Of a stretch of DNA of 55,904 bases, positions 6,940 through 14,178 are shown piece after piece. The number at the start of each line of letters is the position of its first letter. The stretch's first letter is position 1. The translations under genes were made by a program, and so were the position numbers. The DNA is from Phycisphaerae bacterium (lineage in GTDB: Bacteria; Planctomycetota; Phycisphaerae; Phycisphaerales; SM1A02): NCBI GenBank assembly GCA_016873275.1, contig VGXO01000014.1, positions 1-55,904 of the forward strand. Reading direction: 5' to 3'. Below the pieces are notes generated by a model, which worked only from the letters and a program-made list of their open reading frames with translations, was not told the DNA's origin and searched no databases.

Positions 6940-7250
6940 CGATACACTCAGGGGTGGACACTAAGTCACGTTTCAGAGCAGGATTCGGGACGGGGAATCC
7001 GGCAAAGAAGAGGAAACAACGACTCCCAACGGCGCCAACGATGCAACCAATCTAGTTCAATGCAAATCAGTTCCCATGAAACGACCTATTTCGGACGATT
7101 TGTCCGTGACTGTGCTGTTTATCGATCGCGAAAATGTCCACGAACCTCTATGAGTCAGTGCGGACCGTCTGGTCTTCCCCCTGATTCCTGAGTCAAACTT
7201 GCTGCGAGTTATCTGGGACACTTCGGCCTCCAAGCTGGTTGGAGGTTCGC

Positions 7251-7516
7251 GTGAAGAAGAAGCGTTTCACGGAAGAGCAGATCGCCTACGCCCTGGCGCA
7301 GGAGTCGATGGCCAGACGATCGCGGAGATCTGCCGACGGCTCGGCGTGTCCGAGCAGACGTTCTATCGGTGGAAGAAGAAGTTCGGTGCGATGGGCGTGG
7401 CGGAGGTGCGTCGGCTGAAGCAGCTCGAGGACGAGAATGCCAAGCTGAAGCGGCTGGTCGCTGACCTGAGCCTCGATAAGGCGATCCTGCAGGACGTGCT
7501 CCGAAAAAAAGCCTGA
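7251..7516 (+). pseudogene. IS3 transposase orfA, frameshifted
   Basis: GTG at 7251 follows GGAGG and opens KKKRFTEEQIAYALAQES, the usual orfA start. The family then continues with a GQTIAEICRRLGVSEQTFYRWKKKFG-like helix-turn-helix, which is found here in the next frame, so a one-base-type indel lies near 7300-7312. After it the frame runs intact through the leucine-rich coiled coil (RRLKQLEDENAKLKRLVADL) to a stop at 7514-7516, immediately after the AAAAAAA slippery run. The N-terminal and C-terminal halves can therefore not be made as one chain without recoding. Confidence 0.8.
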
Positions 7517-8375
7517 CTCCCGGCCAGCGCCGCGGGCTGGTCGGGTATGCGCAGGATGCCTACCGGGTAACGGAGCGTCGGGCATGTCGCGTGCTTTGCG
7601 CTTCGCGCGCGACGATTCGTTACGTGTCAGTGAAGCCAGGGCAGGAGGATCTTCGGATGCGGATCAAGACTTCAATATCGGGGAGATCGCCGCAGTGCGC
7701 CCGAGCTGGGGCTCGCCGCGGATCCACGTGCTGCTGCGACGCGAGGGCTGGCTGGTCAACCACAAGCGCACGGAGCGGCTCTATCGCATGGAAGGCCTGA
7801 ATCTCGGGCGAAGTCGCCCTCGGCGTCGAAAGGCCGTGGTGACGCGCGGGCCGTCGGTCGCAGCGACCCGCAAGGACGAGCGCTGGAGCATGCGCTTCTG
7901 CCACGACCAGCTGCATGACGGCCGCAGGCTCCGCGTGCTGACCGTGGTCGACCAGTTCACGCGCGAGGCGCTGGCGACCGAGGCCCGGGGATCGTTCTCC
8001 GCGTACGACGTGATCGACGTGCTCAACAGGCTGTCGAGGTCTCATCGGAAGCCGGCCGTGATCCAGGTGGACAACGGCACGGAGTTCGCATCGCGCGCGC
8101 TGGATGCGTGGGCCTATCGAGAGGATGTGAGGCTCGACTTCAGCCGTCCCGGGAAGCCGACGGACAACGCGCACATCGAGTCGTTCAACGCGCGGCTGCG
8201 CGCGGAGTGCCTGAACGCGCACGTCTTCGAATCGCTCGAAGACGTCGAGGAAACCCTGACTTCGTGGCGGAGCGATTACCATGCCGTGCGTCCACACAGC
8301 GCCCTGGGCATGCTGACCCCGAAGATTGAATCATGGGAGTTCGCTGAACTCGGTCAGAGGAATGCAGGCGGTTGA
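7510..8375 (+). pseudogene. IS3 transposase orfB (rve/DDE), disrupted and catalytically defective
   Basis: In the -1 frame after the A7 run the product reads SLTPGQRRGLVGYAQDAYRV and so on to LRMRIK. A 14-base insertion (7669-7682) then shifts the frame; on its far side the family sequence resumes as EIAAVRPSWGSPRIHVLLRREGW. The integrase core follows. The position expected to be WSMDF reads WSMRF (Asp to Arg), removing the first catalytic acid, while VDNGTEF and the Glu in HIESFNARLR remain. The C-terminal YHAVRPHSALG motif is present. The gene is dead at two levels. Confidence 0.82.
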
Positions 8376-8425
8376 TGGCCCGAATTCCTCGCAGCTCAAG
8401 TGGCATCAAATCGGGGTGAAGACCA

Positions 8426-8516
8426 GTGCACGAGTCGATCCACGCGGACCTGGATGCGGGCAAGGGGCCAGGTGGTCCCGCAAGCCGTTGATCCAGTCCC
8501 GGTAGACAGTCGTCAT
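8426..8516 (-). pseudogene. fragment of a RelE/ParE-type toxin gene
   Basis: From the ATG at 8516 the minus strand gives TTVYRDWINGLRDHLA, and after a one-base shift LARIQVRVDRLVH up to the IS right end at 8426. From memory, addiction-module killer proteins of the TIGR02683 / RelE-like kind read FxxWLxGLRDxxARARIQVRIDRL here, so this is the N-terminal third of such a gene carrying a frameshift. The rest and any antitoxin gene are missing; the DNA on the other side of the IS does not continue it. Confidence 0.55.
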
Positions 8517-8776
8517 CCTGCCGCGCATGGCACGACTGCAGCCTATGGACTACGTAAGTCAAGCGGAAGTTCGAGTGAGGCGCACGCCTCCATTCCTCTC
8601 TCTCCGCAGCCGAAACGAAAGTCCTCCGCGTTCTTGGCGGAGGGCGTCGGAATTCTTCGTGGATCAGGCGGTTCATCAGTCCGCGGGGCTGGCGTCGGTC
8701 GTGAGCCTGATCGGGCGTTGACGAAAATGGTCAAAAGGCGCTGAACAAAATCGTCGCCCACGGATACAAGTCCCAG
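8427..8776. other. intergenic region right of the IS
   Basis: Apart from the toxin fragment (8426-8516) I see no gene. A stem-loop CCTCCGC / GCGGAGG with a seven-base loop lies at 8623-8643. The last 60 bp are AT-richer (around TTGACGAAAATGGTC at 8718) and may contain the promoter of the 8777 gene, but no clear -10 box is visible. Confidence 0.5.
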
Positions 8777-9406
8777 ATGCCGAACCTTGAGGAGAATGCC
8801 GTGGAAAGCAAAGGAGCCGCGCCAGCCCAGTCCGCTCTCGCTGATTCAAACGGCGCAAGTGATGTGCACGCCGTGCATCTCGGCTGCCGCCGTTGCCTGC
8901 AGCCGTTGGGAAATGCGATCCCGTGCCGTTGTCCGGAATGCGGGCTCGCGATCGACCCCTCCGACCCGCGAAGCGTGTGCGACCTTCGCAAACGACGGCA
9001 AAGAGTCGAACTCATGGCGATGTTCGTCGCCGGGGTCGCGGTTGCAGGGCTGCTTGCGTTTGGATGGTGGTTTGGCTTGATGAAGCGGAACGAGTGGCTC
9101 CCGATGCTCAACGTCATCGCTCCGGTCGTCGTCCTGGCCGTTGTGCCAGCAGTGTTGTGTGCTAGGCTTTCGCGTGTACGACCGGCGATCGCCTACGCAA
9201 TCGGTAGCTGGACTTTCGTAGGCTGGTCGATGGTCGTGATCGCGATCGACCAATTGTGGCAAGGGGTTCCGATCAGTAGCCTCTCGATCGACATTCGAAG
9301 CACGCTGCTCGTGGCAGCGCCAATCATCGCTCTGGTCATCGCGGTGGGTCTCGGCGTCGGAGGATTGATCAGAAAGTCCATTCGTTGGGCGCAGACGAAG
9401 GCGTGA
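8777..9406 (+). CDS. zinc-ribbon integral membrane protein, function unknown
   Basis: A 209-residue protein. Residues about 37-55 form a zinc ribbon: CRRC followed by CRCPECG, two Cys pairs that would bind one zinc ion in the cytosol. Four hydrophobic segments follow: about 79-101 (MAMFVAGVAVAGLLAFGWW), 112-130, 137-158 and 178-196, so the rest is embedded in the membrane. This ribbon-plus-TM layout is common among uncharacterised planctomycete proteins. Start choice is uncertain: ATG at 8777 is used here, but GTG at 8801 has GAGGAG six bases upstream and may be the real start. The gene stands alone. Confidence 0.7.
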   Translation: MPNLEENAVESKGAAPAQSALADSNGASDVHAVHLGCRRCLQPLGNAIPCRCPECGLAIDPSDPRSVCDLRKRRQRVELMAMFVAGVAVAGLLAFGWWFGLMKRNEWLPMLNVIAPVVVLAVVPAVLCARLSRVRPAIAYAIGSWTFVGWSMVVIAIDQLWQGVPISSLSIDIRSTLLVAAPIIALVIAVGLGVGGLIRKSIRWAQTKA

Positions 9407-9644
9407 AGCCTTCGACCGCAGCTGCATCAAGCGTCTCGGCGTGAGTGTCGGCTCGCGGTGGATGTTGGGCGCACAGGGACACCCCGACTCATCACTCGAG
9501 ACTTCCGCGGCCCGCGGCCTCCGCGCTGTCCGGATTTTGCCCGGAACGCCTAGGTTGCATATGAGTTCGTGCATTTCGGATGCTGGAACCGTGAACCAGA
9601 GACTTTTCGGGTTGCGAGATCTCTCGATGCACCCAACTTCAGAG

Positions 9645-9869
9645 CATCGAGACAATCCGGCGAGAGCTCCGCGACGGTCGGCCAGCGCACTCGGCCGCGC
9701 TGCTCCTCTGGCCCACCCCGCGAGACCTCCGCGCACTCAACCCGTGATTTCAGATTTGGGTCGCAAAACGGCTACGCGCGCCGGAAAACGCGAACGCGTG
9801 AATTCAGCTTGGGGCTGGGAGGCCAGGGCGTTCACTCTTCACCTGCTGGCGCGCCAGTTTCGCGCGCGC
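9645..9869. repeat. PEP-CTERM downstream module, copy 5 (without a gene)
   Basis: This matches the segment 3540-3740: CTCCGCGACGGTCGGCCAG, then ACCCGTGATTTCAGATTTGG, GTCGCAAAACGGCTACGC, the degenerate hairpin GAACGC...GGGCGTTC, then CACTC. Here it has no PEP-CTERM gene beside it, so the module occurs independently of the genes. Confidence 0.8.
9817..9869 (+). repeat. 53-bp direct repeat, left copy (flanks HigBA-type pair)
   Basis: It begins GGGAGGCCAGGGCGTTCACT and ends GCGCCAGTTTCGCGCGCGC, and matches 10805-10857 at 52 of 53 bases. It contains the 12-bp palindrome CTGGCGCGCCAG. The two copies bracket about 935 bp that hold the toxin-antitoxin operon. Confidence 0.93.
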
Positions 9870-10053
9870 TCGTCAGATGCACGCGGCCTTCGGCCGCTCA
9901 TGGGAAGTAGTCAGGGCTGGACGGGCTTCGAACCGTCTCTGGCTTCTCGGGTCCAGAGAGGGCTAGACGGCCCCTCGTGGCGCGTCCAGAGCAGGGATCC
10001 AGATTGCTCCGGCGAACTGGACGATCCGCATCTCCAACCCGCGCACCTGACTT

Positions 10054-10073
10054 GTATATCCGTTGCGATATAC
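10054..10073. promoter_or_regulatory. toxin-antitoxin promoter with inverted-repeat operator
   Basis: GTATATC and GATATAC form a perfect 7-bp inverted repeat with a six-base spacer. The right arm overlaps the -10 box TATACT (10069-10074), which is preceded by a -35-like CTGACT at 10047-10052 (16-nt spacer). The GTG start is six bases after the -10 box, so the transcript is probably leaderless. A repeat over the promoter is the usual site for antitoxin autorepression. Confidence 0.6.
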
Positions 10074-10080
10074 TCTCGTC

Positions 10081-10416
10081 GTGCTCCGCCCCATCCACTG
10101 GCTCGGATCATCTCTGGACGACATCCGCGCGATGCCGGAGGATGCCCGCCGCGGCATCGGCGTGGAACTGACCCTGGTGCAGGGCGGCGATCTCCCGACC
10201 GACTGGAAGCCGATCCGCGGCGTCGGCGCGGGCGTGATGGAGATCCGGGTGCACCGGCCTGGAGAGTTCCGGGTGATCTACGTCGCCAAGTTCGCCGAGG
10301 CCGTGTACGTGCTCCATGCCTTCGGCACGAAGTCACAGAGGACCCCGAAGACCGACCTTGACCTGGCGAAACGCCGATACGCACAGATGCTCGCCCTGCG
10401 GCGAGCCAAGCCGTGA
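10081..10416 (+). CDS. type II toxin, HigB/RelE-like (phage Gp49-like family)
   Basis: A 111-residue toxin starting at GTG 10081 (a TTG at 10063 lies inside the operator and is unlikely). The sequence WLGSSLDDIRAMPEDARRGIGVEL, then DWKPIRGVGAGVMEIRVHRPGEFRVIYVAKF and VYVLHAFGTKSQRTPKTDLDLAKRR is typical of the Gp49-like HigB family (PF05973): a small RelE-fold ribonuclease that cuts mRNA on the ribosome. The conserved basic Arg/Lys residues and the HAFxKKS-type block are present. The gene comes first in the operon, as usual for higBA, and the antitoxin gene follows 26 bp downstream. Confidence 0.85.
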   Translation: MLRPIHWLGSSLDDIRAMPEDARRGIGVELTLVQGGDLPTDWKPIRGVGAGVMEIRVHRPGEFRVIYVAKFAEAVYVLHAFGTKSQRTPKTDLDLAKRRYAQMLALRRAKP

Positions 10417-10442
10417 ACGCAAGTCGAAAGAAGGGAATACCC

Positions 10443-10787
10443 ATGCCACGCAACTCCACCATCACGAAGCGCAAGGCTACGAAGCCCGCTCGCCACCGCA
10501 CCACGAAGGCAGGCGGCAATGTCTTCGCCGACCTTGGGTTCGCGCCGCTTGAGTCGGCCAGCCTGCAACTGCGGGCCCGGCTCATGGCCGAGTTGATCCG
10601 CATCGTCCGGTCGCGAAAGCTCACCCAGGCAGCGGCGGCACGCCTCCTCGGCGTGAGCCAGCCGCGCGTGAGCGACCTCATGCGCGCCAAGGTCGACAAG
10701 TTCTCGAGCGACGCGCTCGTCGAGATGCTCGCGCTTGCCGGAATCGAACTTGAGGTGACCGCGCACGCCACGCGGCGGGTGGCCTAG
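10443..10787 (+). CDS. antitoxin, HigA2-like helix-turn-helix
   Basis: A 114-residue protein starting at ATG 10443, which has AAGGGAA just upstream; a GTG at 10413 overlapping the toxin stop is possible but weaker. Residues 1-30 are basic and probably disordered. The core, LRARLMAELIRIVRSRKLTQAAAARLLGVSQPRVSDLMRAK, is a Cro/C1-type helix-turn-helix (PF13744, HigA2-like), followed by FSSDALVEMLALAGIELEV. It should neutralise the toxin and bind the inverted repeat at 10054-10073. The operon ends in the hairpin at 10792-10821. Confidence 0.87.
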   Translation: MPRNSTITKRKATKPARHRTTKAGGNVFADLGFAPLESASLQLRARLMAELIRIVRSRKLTQAAAARLLGVSQPRVSDLMRAKVDKFSSDALVEMLALAGIELEVTAHATRRVA

Positions 10788-10791
10788 ACGC

Positions 10792-10821
10792 GAACGCCCC
10801 GGCCGGGAGGCCAGGGCGTTC
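10792..10821 (+). terminator. hairpin terminator of the HigBA-type operon; module copy 6
   Basis: GAACGCCCCGGCC pairs with GGCCAGGGCGTTC (one mismatch) around a GGGA loop, five bases after the antitoxin stop, followed by ACTCTT. It is nearly identical to the hairpin at 1398-1427 and its right part is the start of the second direct-repeat copy. Confidence 0.6.
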
Positions 10822-10857
10822 ACTCTTAACCTGCTGGCGCGCCAGTTTCGCGCGCGC
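10805..10857 (+). repeat. 53-bp direct repeat, right copy
   Basis: The partner of 9817-9869, differing only at CTTA versus CTTC. It is followed at 10866-10885 by GGGGCGCTGGATTCGAAC, which looks like the 3' part of a tRNA gene on the minus strand, much as the left copy is followed by a TTCGAA sequence. Confidence 0.93.
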
Positions 10858-10928
10858 CTCTTGAAGTAGGGGGCGCTGGATTCGAACTCGCCTTGTCCCG
10901 TTCATGAGTCCCGCGATTCGGGCACGGC

Positions 10929-11258
10929 TCAACGGGCTTCATCGAGCGCGGACCGCAGCGCCGGCACGCGCACCGTCGCCGTATCCCACACCAGGTCGAG
11001 CATGATCGCGTGGTACTGGTGGGTCGCGATGTCCTTCATGCCCGCGACGGCCCGCCAGGGAATCGACGGGAAGCGGGCCCGCGTCTCGGGCGCGATGCCC
11101 TTCGCCGCCTCGCCGAGGACCACGAGGTCGTAGAGCACCGCCCGCACGGTGCGCAGGTCGGCGCTGAAGGCGGCGAAGTCGAGCCCGGCCACGAAGCCGG
11201 CGATGCGATCGCATGCCTCGCGCATGTCCTGCAGCCGCTGGGCCTCGCTACGCGGCAT
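10929..11258 (-). CDS. HepT-like toxin (HEPN, DUF86 family)
   Basis: A 109-residue helical protein starting at ATG 11258. RTVRAVLYDLVVLGEAAKGI and ARFPSIPWRAVAGMKDIATHQY followed by LDLVWDT are hallmarks of the DUF86/HepT family (RNase-fold HEPN toxins). The catalytic motif in the family is R-x4-H-x-Y; here it reads K75-DIAT-H80-Q-Y82, so the Arg is replaced by Lys, which may weaken or alter activity. The start overlaps the end of the MntA-like gene by 11 bp, which fits translational coupling of an antitoxin-toxin pair. Confidence 0.87.
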   Translation of the reverse strand: MPRSEAQRLQDMREACDRIAGFVAGLDFAAFSADLRTVRAVLYDLVVLGEAAKGIAPETRARFPSIPWRAVAGMKDIATHQYHAIMLDLVWDTATVRVPALRSALDEAR

Positions 11259-11592
11259 GGCGGAGATCGCGCAGGATCGCCTCGCGATCCTCGCTGCGGA
11301 GGCCGCTCGGAGTCGTCACGTCCACCGGAAGGCCGAGCGCTTCCTCGAGATGCTGCTTGACCATGACGAGGTCGACGAGATCCCGGCCCGGCTGCAGTTC
11401 GACGATCAGGTCGACGTCCGAGTCGGGATGGGCCTCGCCGCGGGCGCGGGAACCGAAGACCCCGATCCGCACCACCCCCATGCCGCGCAGGGCCGGCAAC
11501 TCCCGGCGGATCGCCGAAAGCAACTCGTCGATGCTGGCGGATGTGTAGGGGCTCATGGGTGCGTGGGTCTGTTGGCGGGTCGCCTCGGCCAT
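11248..11592 (-). CDS. MntA-like antitoxin (minimal nucleotidyltransferase)
   Basis: A 114-residue protein starting at ATG 11592; a GTG at 11598 or an ATG at 11556 are alternatives. GVFGSRARGEAHPDSDVDLIVEL carries the nucleotidyltransferase signature GSxARG (residues 47-52) and the two metal-binding Asp residues 59 and 61. The rest, DLVDLVMVKQHLEEALGLPVDVTT and LRSEDREAILRDL, fits the MNT domain. In characterised pairs MntA adds AMP to the HepT toxin near its active site and so silences it. It is the first gene of a two-gene operon and lies directly downstream of the tRNA terminator. Confidence 0.88.
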   Translation of the reverse strand: MAEATRQQTHAPMSPYTSASIDELLSAIRRELPALRGMGVVRIGVFGSRARGEAHPDSDVDLIVELQPGRDLVDLVMVKQHLEEALGLPVDVTTPSGLRSEDREAILRDLRHAA

Positions 11593-11633
11593 GGACACCG
11601 TCCATCATGTCGACCGCACGGGCCGCAGGCTGG

Positions 11634-11666
11634 AAAAACCGACCGACCCCGGCGAACCGGGGTCGG
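11634..11666 (-). terminator. terminator of the initiator tRNA gene
   Basis: CCGACCCCGG and CCGGGGTCGG form a perfect 10-bp stem around the tetraloop (11643-11666). On the minus strand it is followed by TCGGTTTTT (T5 at 11634-11638). It begins nine bases after the tRNA 3' end. Confidence 0.85.
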
Positions 11667-11674
11667 ATTTCGAA

Positions 11675-11748
<74 letters not shown>

Positions 11749-12177
11749 ATCAGGGTCGCGAAGACTAGGAGGGTGCCGCCAGATCGTCAAGAGGTGCAGA
11801 TCCTTCGAGGCGTCGGTCGCGAGAAATCGGGCGGATCGGCGCCTGCGGTCGCGCCGCCGCGCGGCTCGAAGGCGATGACGGCTCAGGTCGAGCGAGGTGA
11901 GGGCGCGGCTCGAGTCCGTGACTCCGCGGCTGCTCGAGTCCGGTGCTGCTGGAATCTCGCGCTCGAGTCCGGTGCTGCGCGAGTCCGGCGCGTGCGTTCC
12001 ACGTCCGGGCGGCTCGACCTCGGGGCGAGTGCGGGTCGCATGCGGCGAAGGCGCGAGGGCGAGCACGACTCGGCGAACGCCGCGTGGGCGATGAGCACTC
12101 GTCGGGCGCACGATGCTCTGCCGCAACCGCGTGATGCGCACGCGTCGATCGCGGCGTCACCGCGTGGCGTCGTCGGA
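11749..12177. other. intergenic region upstream of tRNA-fMet and downstream of gap
   Basis: Next to the tRNA lies its promoter (11763-11790). Further on, between about 11909 and 11987, CTCGAGTCCGG-type words recur four times (near 11909, 11933, 11962 and 11979), a degenerate short repeat. The very long plus-strand open frame that starts here is antisense to gap and the dehydrogenase gene and is a composition artefact. Nothing else is recognisable. Confidence 0.6.
11763..11790 (-). promoter_or_regulatory. sigma70-type promoter of tRNA-fMet
   Basis: On the minus strand TTGACG (11785-11790) and TAGTCT (11763-11768) are separated by 16 bases, and the tRNA begins 14 nt after the -10 box. This is the best housekeeping promoter in the window. 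Confidence 0.65.
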
Positions 12178-13194
12178 TCAGGCTCCCTTCGACGCCATGT
12201 GCCGGATGAGGTCGAGGCAGCGAGAGGCGTAGCCGTACTCGTTGTCGTACCAGGCGACCACCTTGAAGAAGCGGTCGTTCAGCCCGATGCCGGCGCCCGC
12301 GTCGAAGATCGAGCTGCGGGAGTCGCTCATGAAGTCGCTCGAGACGACCTCCTGCTCGGTGTAGCCGAGCACGCCCTTCATCGGACCCTCCGCCGCCGCC
12401 CTCATCACGCCGTTGATCTCCGCGAGCGTGGTCGCCCGGCTCGTTCGGAAGGTGAGGTCCACGCACGAGACGTTCGCGACGGGCACGCGGAAGGACATGC
12501 CGGTGAGCTTGCCCTTGAGCGTGGGCAGGCAGAGCGCGACCGCCTTCGCGGCGCCGGTCGAGGCGGGGATCAGGTTCTGGTAGCCGTTGCGGCCGCCGCG
12601 CCAGTCCTTCTTGCTCGGACCATCCTGCGTCGGCTGCGTCGCGGTGACCGCATGCACGGTGGTCATGAGCCCCTCCTCGAGCCCGACCGAGTCGAGCAGC
12701 GCCTTCGCGACCGGGGCAAGGCAGTTCGTGGTGCACGAGGCGTTCGAGACCACCTTGTGCGCCGCCGCGTCGTACTGCTCGTGGTTCACCTTGAAGACGA
12801 AGGTAGGCACGGTCTCGGGCGTCTTGGTCGGCGCGGAGATCACCACCCGCTTCGCCCCGGCGGCAAGGTGCTTCGCCGCCTCGTCGCCCGAGGTGAAGAG
12901 ACCGGTCGACTCGAGCACGAAGTCCGCGCCGAGGTCCTTCCACGGGAGCTGCGTCGGGTCCTTCACCGAGGTGCACCGCGTGCGGGCGGCGCCGCAGACG
13001 AGGTGCTCGCCGTCGCAGCGGAGGTCCCGCGAGAATCGTCCGTGGCAGGTGTCGTGCGAGACGAGGTAGGCGAGGTTGTCGGCGGGGACGAGGTCGTTCA
13101 CGCCGACGAACTCGAAGCCGCCCTGCTCCATGCCGATGCGGTAGACGAGGCGACCGATGCGACCGAAGCCGTTGATGCCGACGCGGATGGCCAT
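12178..13194 (-). CDS. gap: glyceraldehyde-3-phosphate dehydrogenase, type I
   Basis: A 338-residue cytosolic enzyme that converts glyceraldehyde-3-phosphate, phosphate and NAD(P)+ to 1,3-bisphosphoglycerate in glycolysis and gluconeogenesis. The N-terminal Rossmann motif is [11 protein letters not shown], and the active site is [12 protein letters not shown] with nucleophile Cys154. HAVTATQ, the [15 protein letters not shown] block and [11 protein letters not shown] at the end complete the family signature. The length is normal. It appears to be a single-gene unit; the dehydrogenase gene upstream is 87 bp away on the same strand. Confidence 0.97.
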   Translation of the reverse strand: MAIRVGINGFGRIGRLVYRIGMEQGGFEFVGVNDLVPADNLAYLVSHDTCHGRFSRDLRCDGEHLVCGAARTRCTSVKDPTQLPWKDLGADFVLESTGLFTSGDEAAKHLAAGAKRVVISAPTKTPETVPTFVFKVNHEQYDAAAHKVVSNASCTTNCLAPVAKALLDSVGLEEGLMTTVHAVTATQPTQDGPSKKDWRGGRNGYQNLIPASTGAAKAVALCLPTLKGKLTGMSFRVPVANVSCVDLTFRTSRATTLAEINGVMRAAAEGPMKGVLGYTEQEVVSSDFMSDSRSSIFDAGAGIGLNDRFFKVVAWYDNEYGYASRCLDLIRHMASKGA

Positions 13195-13281
13195 GGGTGG
13201 AGGATCCTGAGGGGACGCGGGCGAGGAGGGGGCGACGCCGTCCGGACGATCGCCGTCCGGAAGGGCGGAAAAGGTACCAAC

Positions 13282-14178
13282 TCAGCCGCCGGAGGACTCC
13301 CCGGCGGGCCCGGCGTTCTTCGCGTCCGGCCCGGGCTTGGAGGCGGAGGTCCGGGCATCCCGCGCCCGGTACTTCCTCGCCTCGCCGCGCATGACCCATT
13401 CCTGGAGCGAGGGGAACGCGGTGAAGGCGCCCGCGACGAGCCGCACGACGTGGCTCGTCCAGACCTCGGGATGCGGTCGGCGCAGGCAGCGGACCACCGC
13501 CTTGCCGATCCGGTCGGGCTTCTGCACGAACAGCGCCGGCACGTGCGGCGGGATGCCGTTCCGCAGGTGGCGGCGGTCCTCGCCGGCGGCGACCTCGAAG
13601 AACTCGGTGGTGGTCGTCACCGGATGCACCGTCGAGACCTCGATCCCGTGGTGGGCGAGCTCCGACCGCATCGCCCGCGCGACCATCGCCTGTGCCGCCT
13701 TCGTCGCCGAGTAGGCGCCGTGCCGCGGCAGCGTGAACTTCGCGACGCAGCTCGAGCACATCAGGAGGTGCCCGGGGCGTTCCGCGGCGATGAGCCGCCG
13801 CGCCGCCTGCTGCAGGAGATCGGCGCCGGAAAAGAAGTTCACCTCGAACATCCTCCGCATCTCGTCGATCGGCGTCGCGAGCACGTCGCGCTCGAGCCCG
13901 TAGCCCGCGTTCGCGAAGACCGCGTGGAACCCGCCGAAGGCCCGCTCCGCGGCGTCGAGGATCGCCTCGCTCGATCTGGGGTCGGCGATGTCGCAGGCGA
14001 CGAGCTCCGCGCGGCGACCAAGCCGCGCGACCTCCGCGGCGACCTCCGCGAGCCGATCGCGGCGGCGGGCGACGAGGACGCAGTCCATCCCGGCGCGGGC
14101 GCACTCGATCGCGGTCGCGGCGCCGATCCCGGAGGATCCGCCGGTGATCACGATCGACTTGTCCGCGAGGTCGGGCAT
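13282..14178 (-). CDS. short-chain dehydrogenase/reductase (SDR family)
   Basis: A 298-residue classical SDR oxidoreductase. I start it at ATG 14178 because the open frame upstream has no SDR features, whereas here the Rossmann motif TGGSSGIG begins at residue 12. Other signatures are ACDIAD near 61-66, NAG at 90-92, Ser142/143 and the YSATK catalytic pair Tyr156/Lys160. The TTTEFFEVA segment after the active site and a hydrophobic, aromatic C-terminal part (VVRLVAGAFTAFPSLQEWV) may mean a lipophilic substrate, but this is not resolved. The tail is polar and low in complexity (ASKPGPDAKNAGPAGESSGG). It shares a divergent intergenic region with the DUF433 gene. Confidence 0.88.
   Translation of the reverse strand: MPDLADKSIVITGGSSGIGAATAIECARAGMDCVLVARRRDRLAEVAAEVARLGRRAELVACDIADPRSSEAILDAAERAFGGFHAVFANAGYGLERDVLATPIDEMRRMFEVNFFSGADLLQQAARRLIAAERPGHLLMCSSCVAKFTLPRHGAYSATKAAQAMVARAMRSELAHHGIEVSTVHPVTTTTEFFEVAAGEDRRHLRNGIPPHVPALFVQKPDRIGKAVVRCLRRPHPEVWTSHVVRLVAGAFTAFPSLQEWVMRGEARKYRARDARTSASKPGPDAKNAGPAGESSGG

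Larger units (their letters stand above)
7170..8425 (+). mobile_element. decayed IS3-family insertion sequence
   Basis: About 1256 bp. The ends form imperfect inverted repeats: left TGGTCTTCCCCCTGATT and right (reverse complement) TGGTCTTCACCCCGATT, with TG..CA termini as in IS3 elements. Inside are orfA and orfB transposase frames, with an A7 slippery run at 7504-7510 for the -1 frameshift typical of the family. Three lesions make it inactive: a frameshift in orfA, a 14-bp insertion in orfB, and loss of the first catalytic Asp. No matching 3-4 bp target duplication is visible (CGTC on the left, GTGC on the right), so one flank has probably been rearranged. Confidence 0.88.
9407..10053. other. 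gene-free stretch built from repeat modules
   Basis: No coding frame is convincing. The left 240 bp show nothing identifiable. From 9645 to 9869 the stretch is a copy of the PEP-CTERM downstream module, and its right part (9817-9869) is one of two 53-bp direct repeats around the HigBA-type pair. A tRNA T-arm-like GGCTTCGAACC sequence occurs near 9926-9936. The promoter and operator of the toxin gene follow at 10047-10074. Confidence 0.6.

Noticed and set aside
7166-8429. Target-site duplication of the IS element
   Set aside because: The flanks CGTC and GTGC do not match at 3 or 4 bases in any alignment of the ends.
9905-9960. A functional tRNA gene
   Set aside because: Only a T-arm-like sequence is present; acceptor and D arms cannot be formed.
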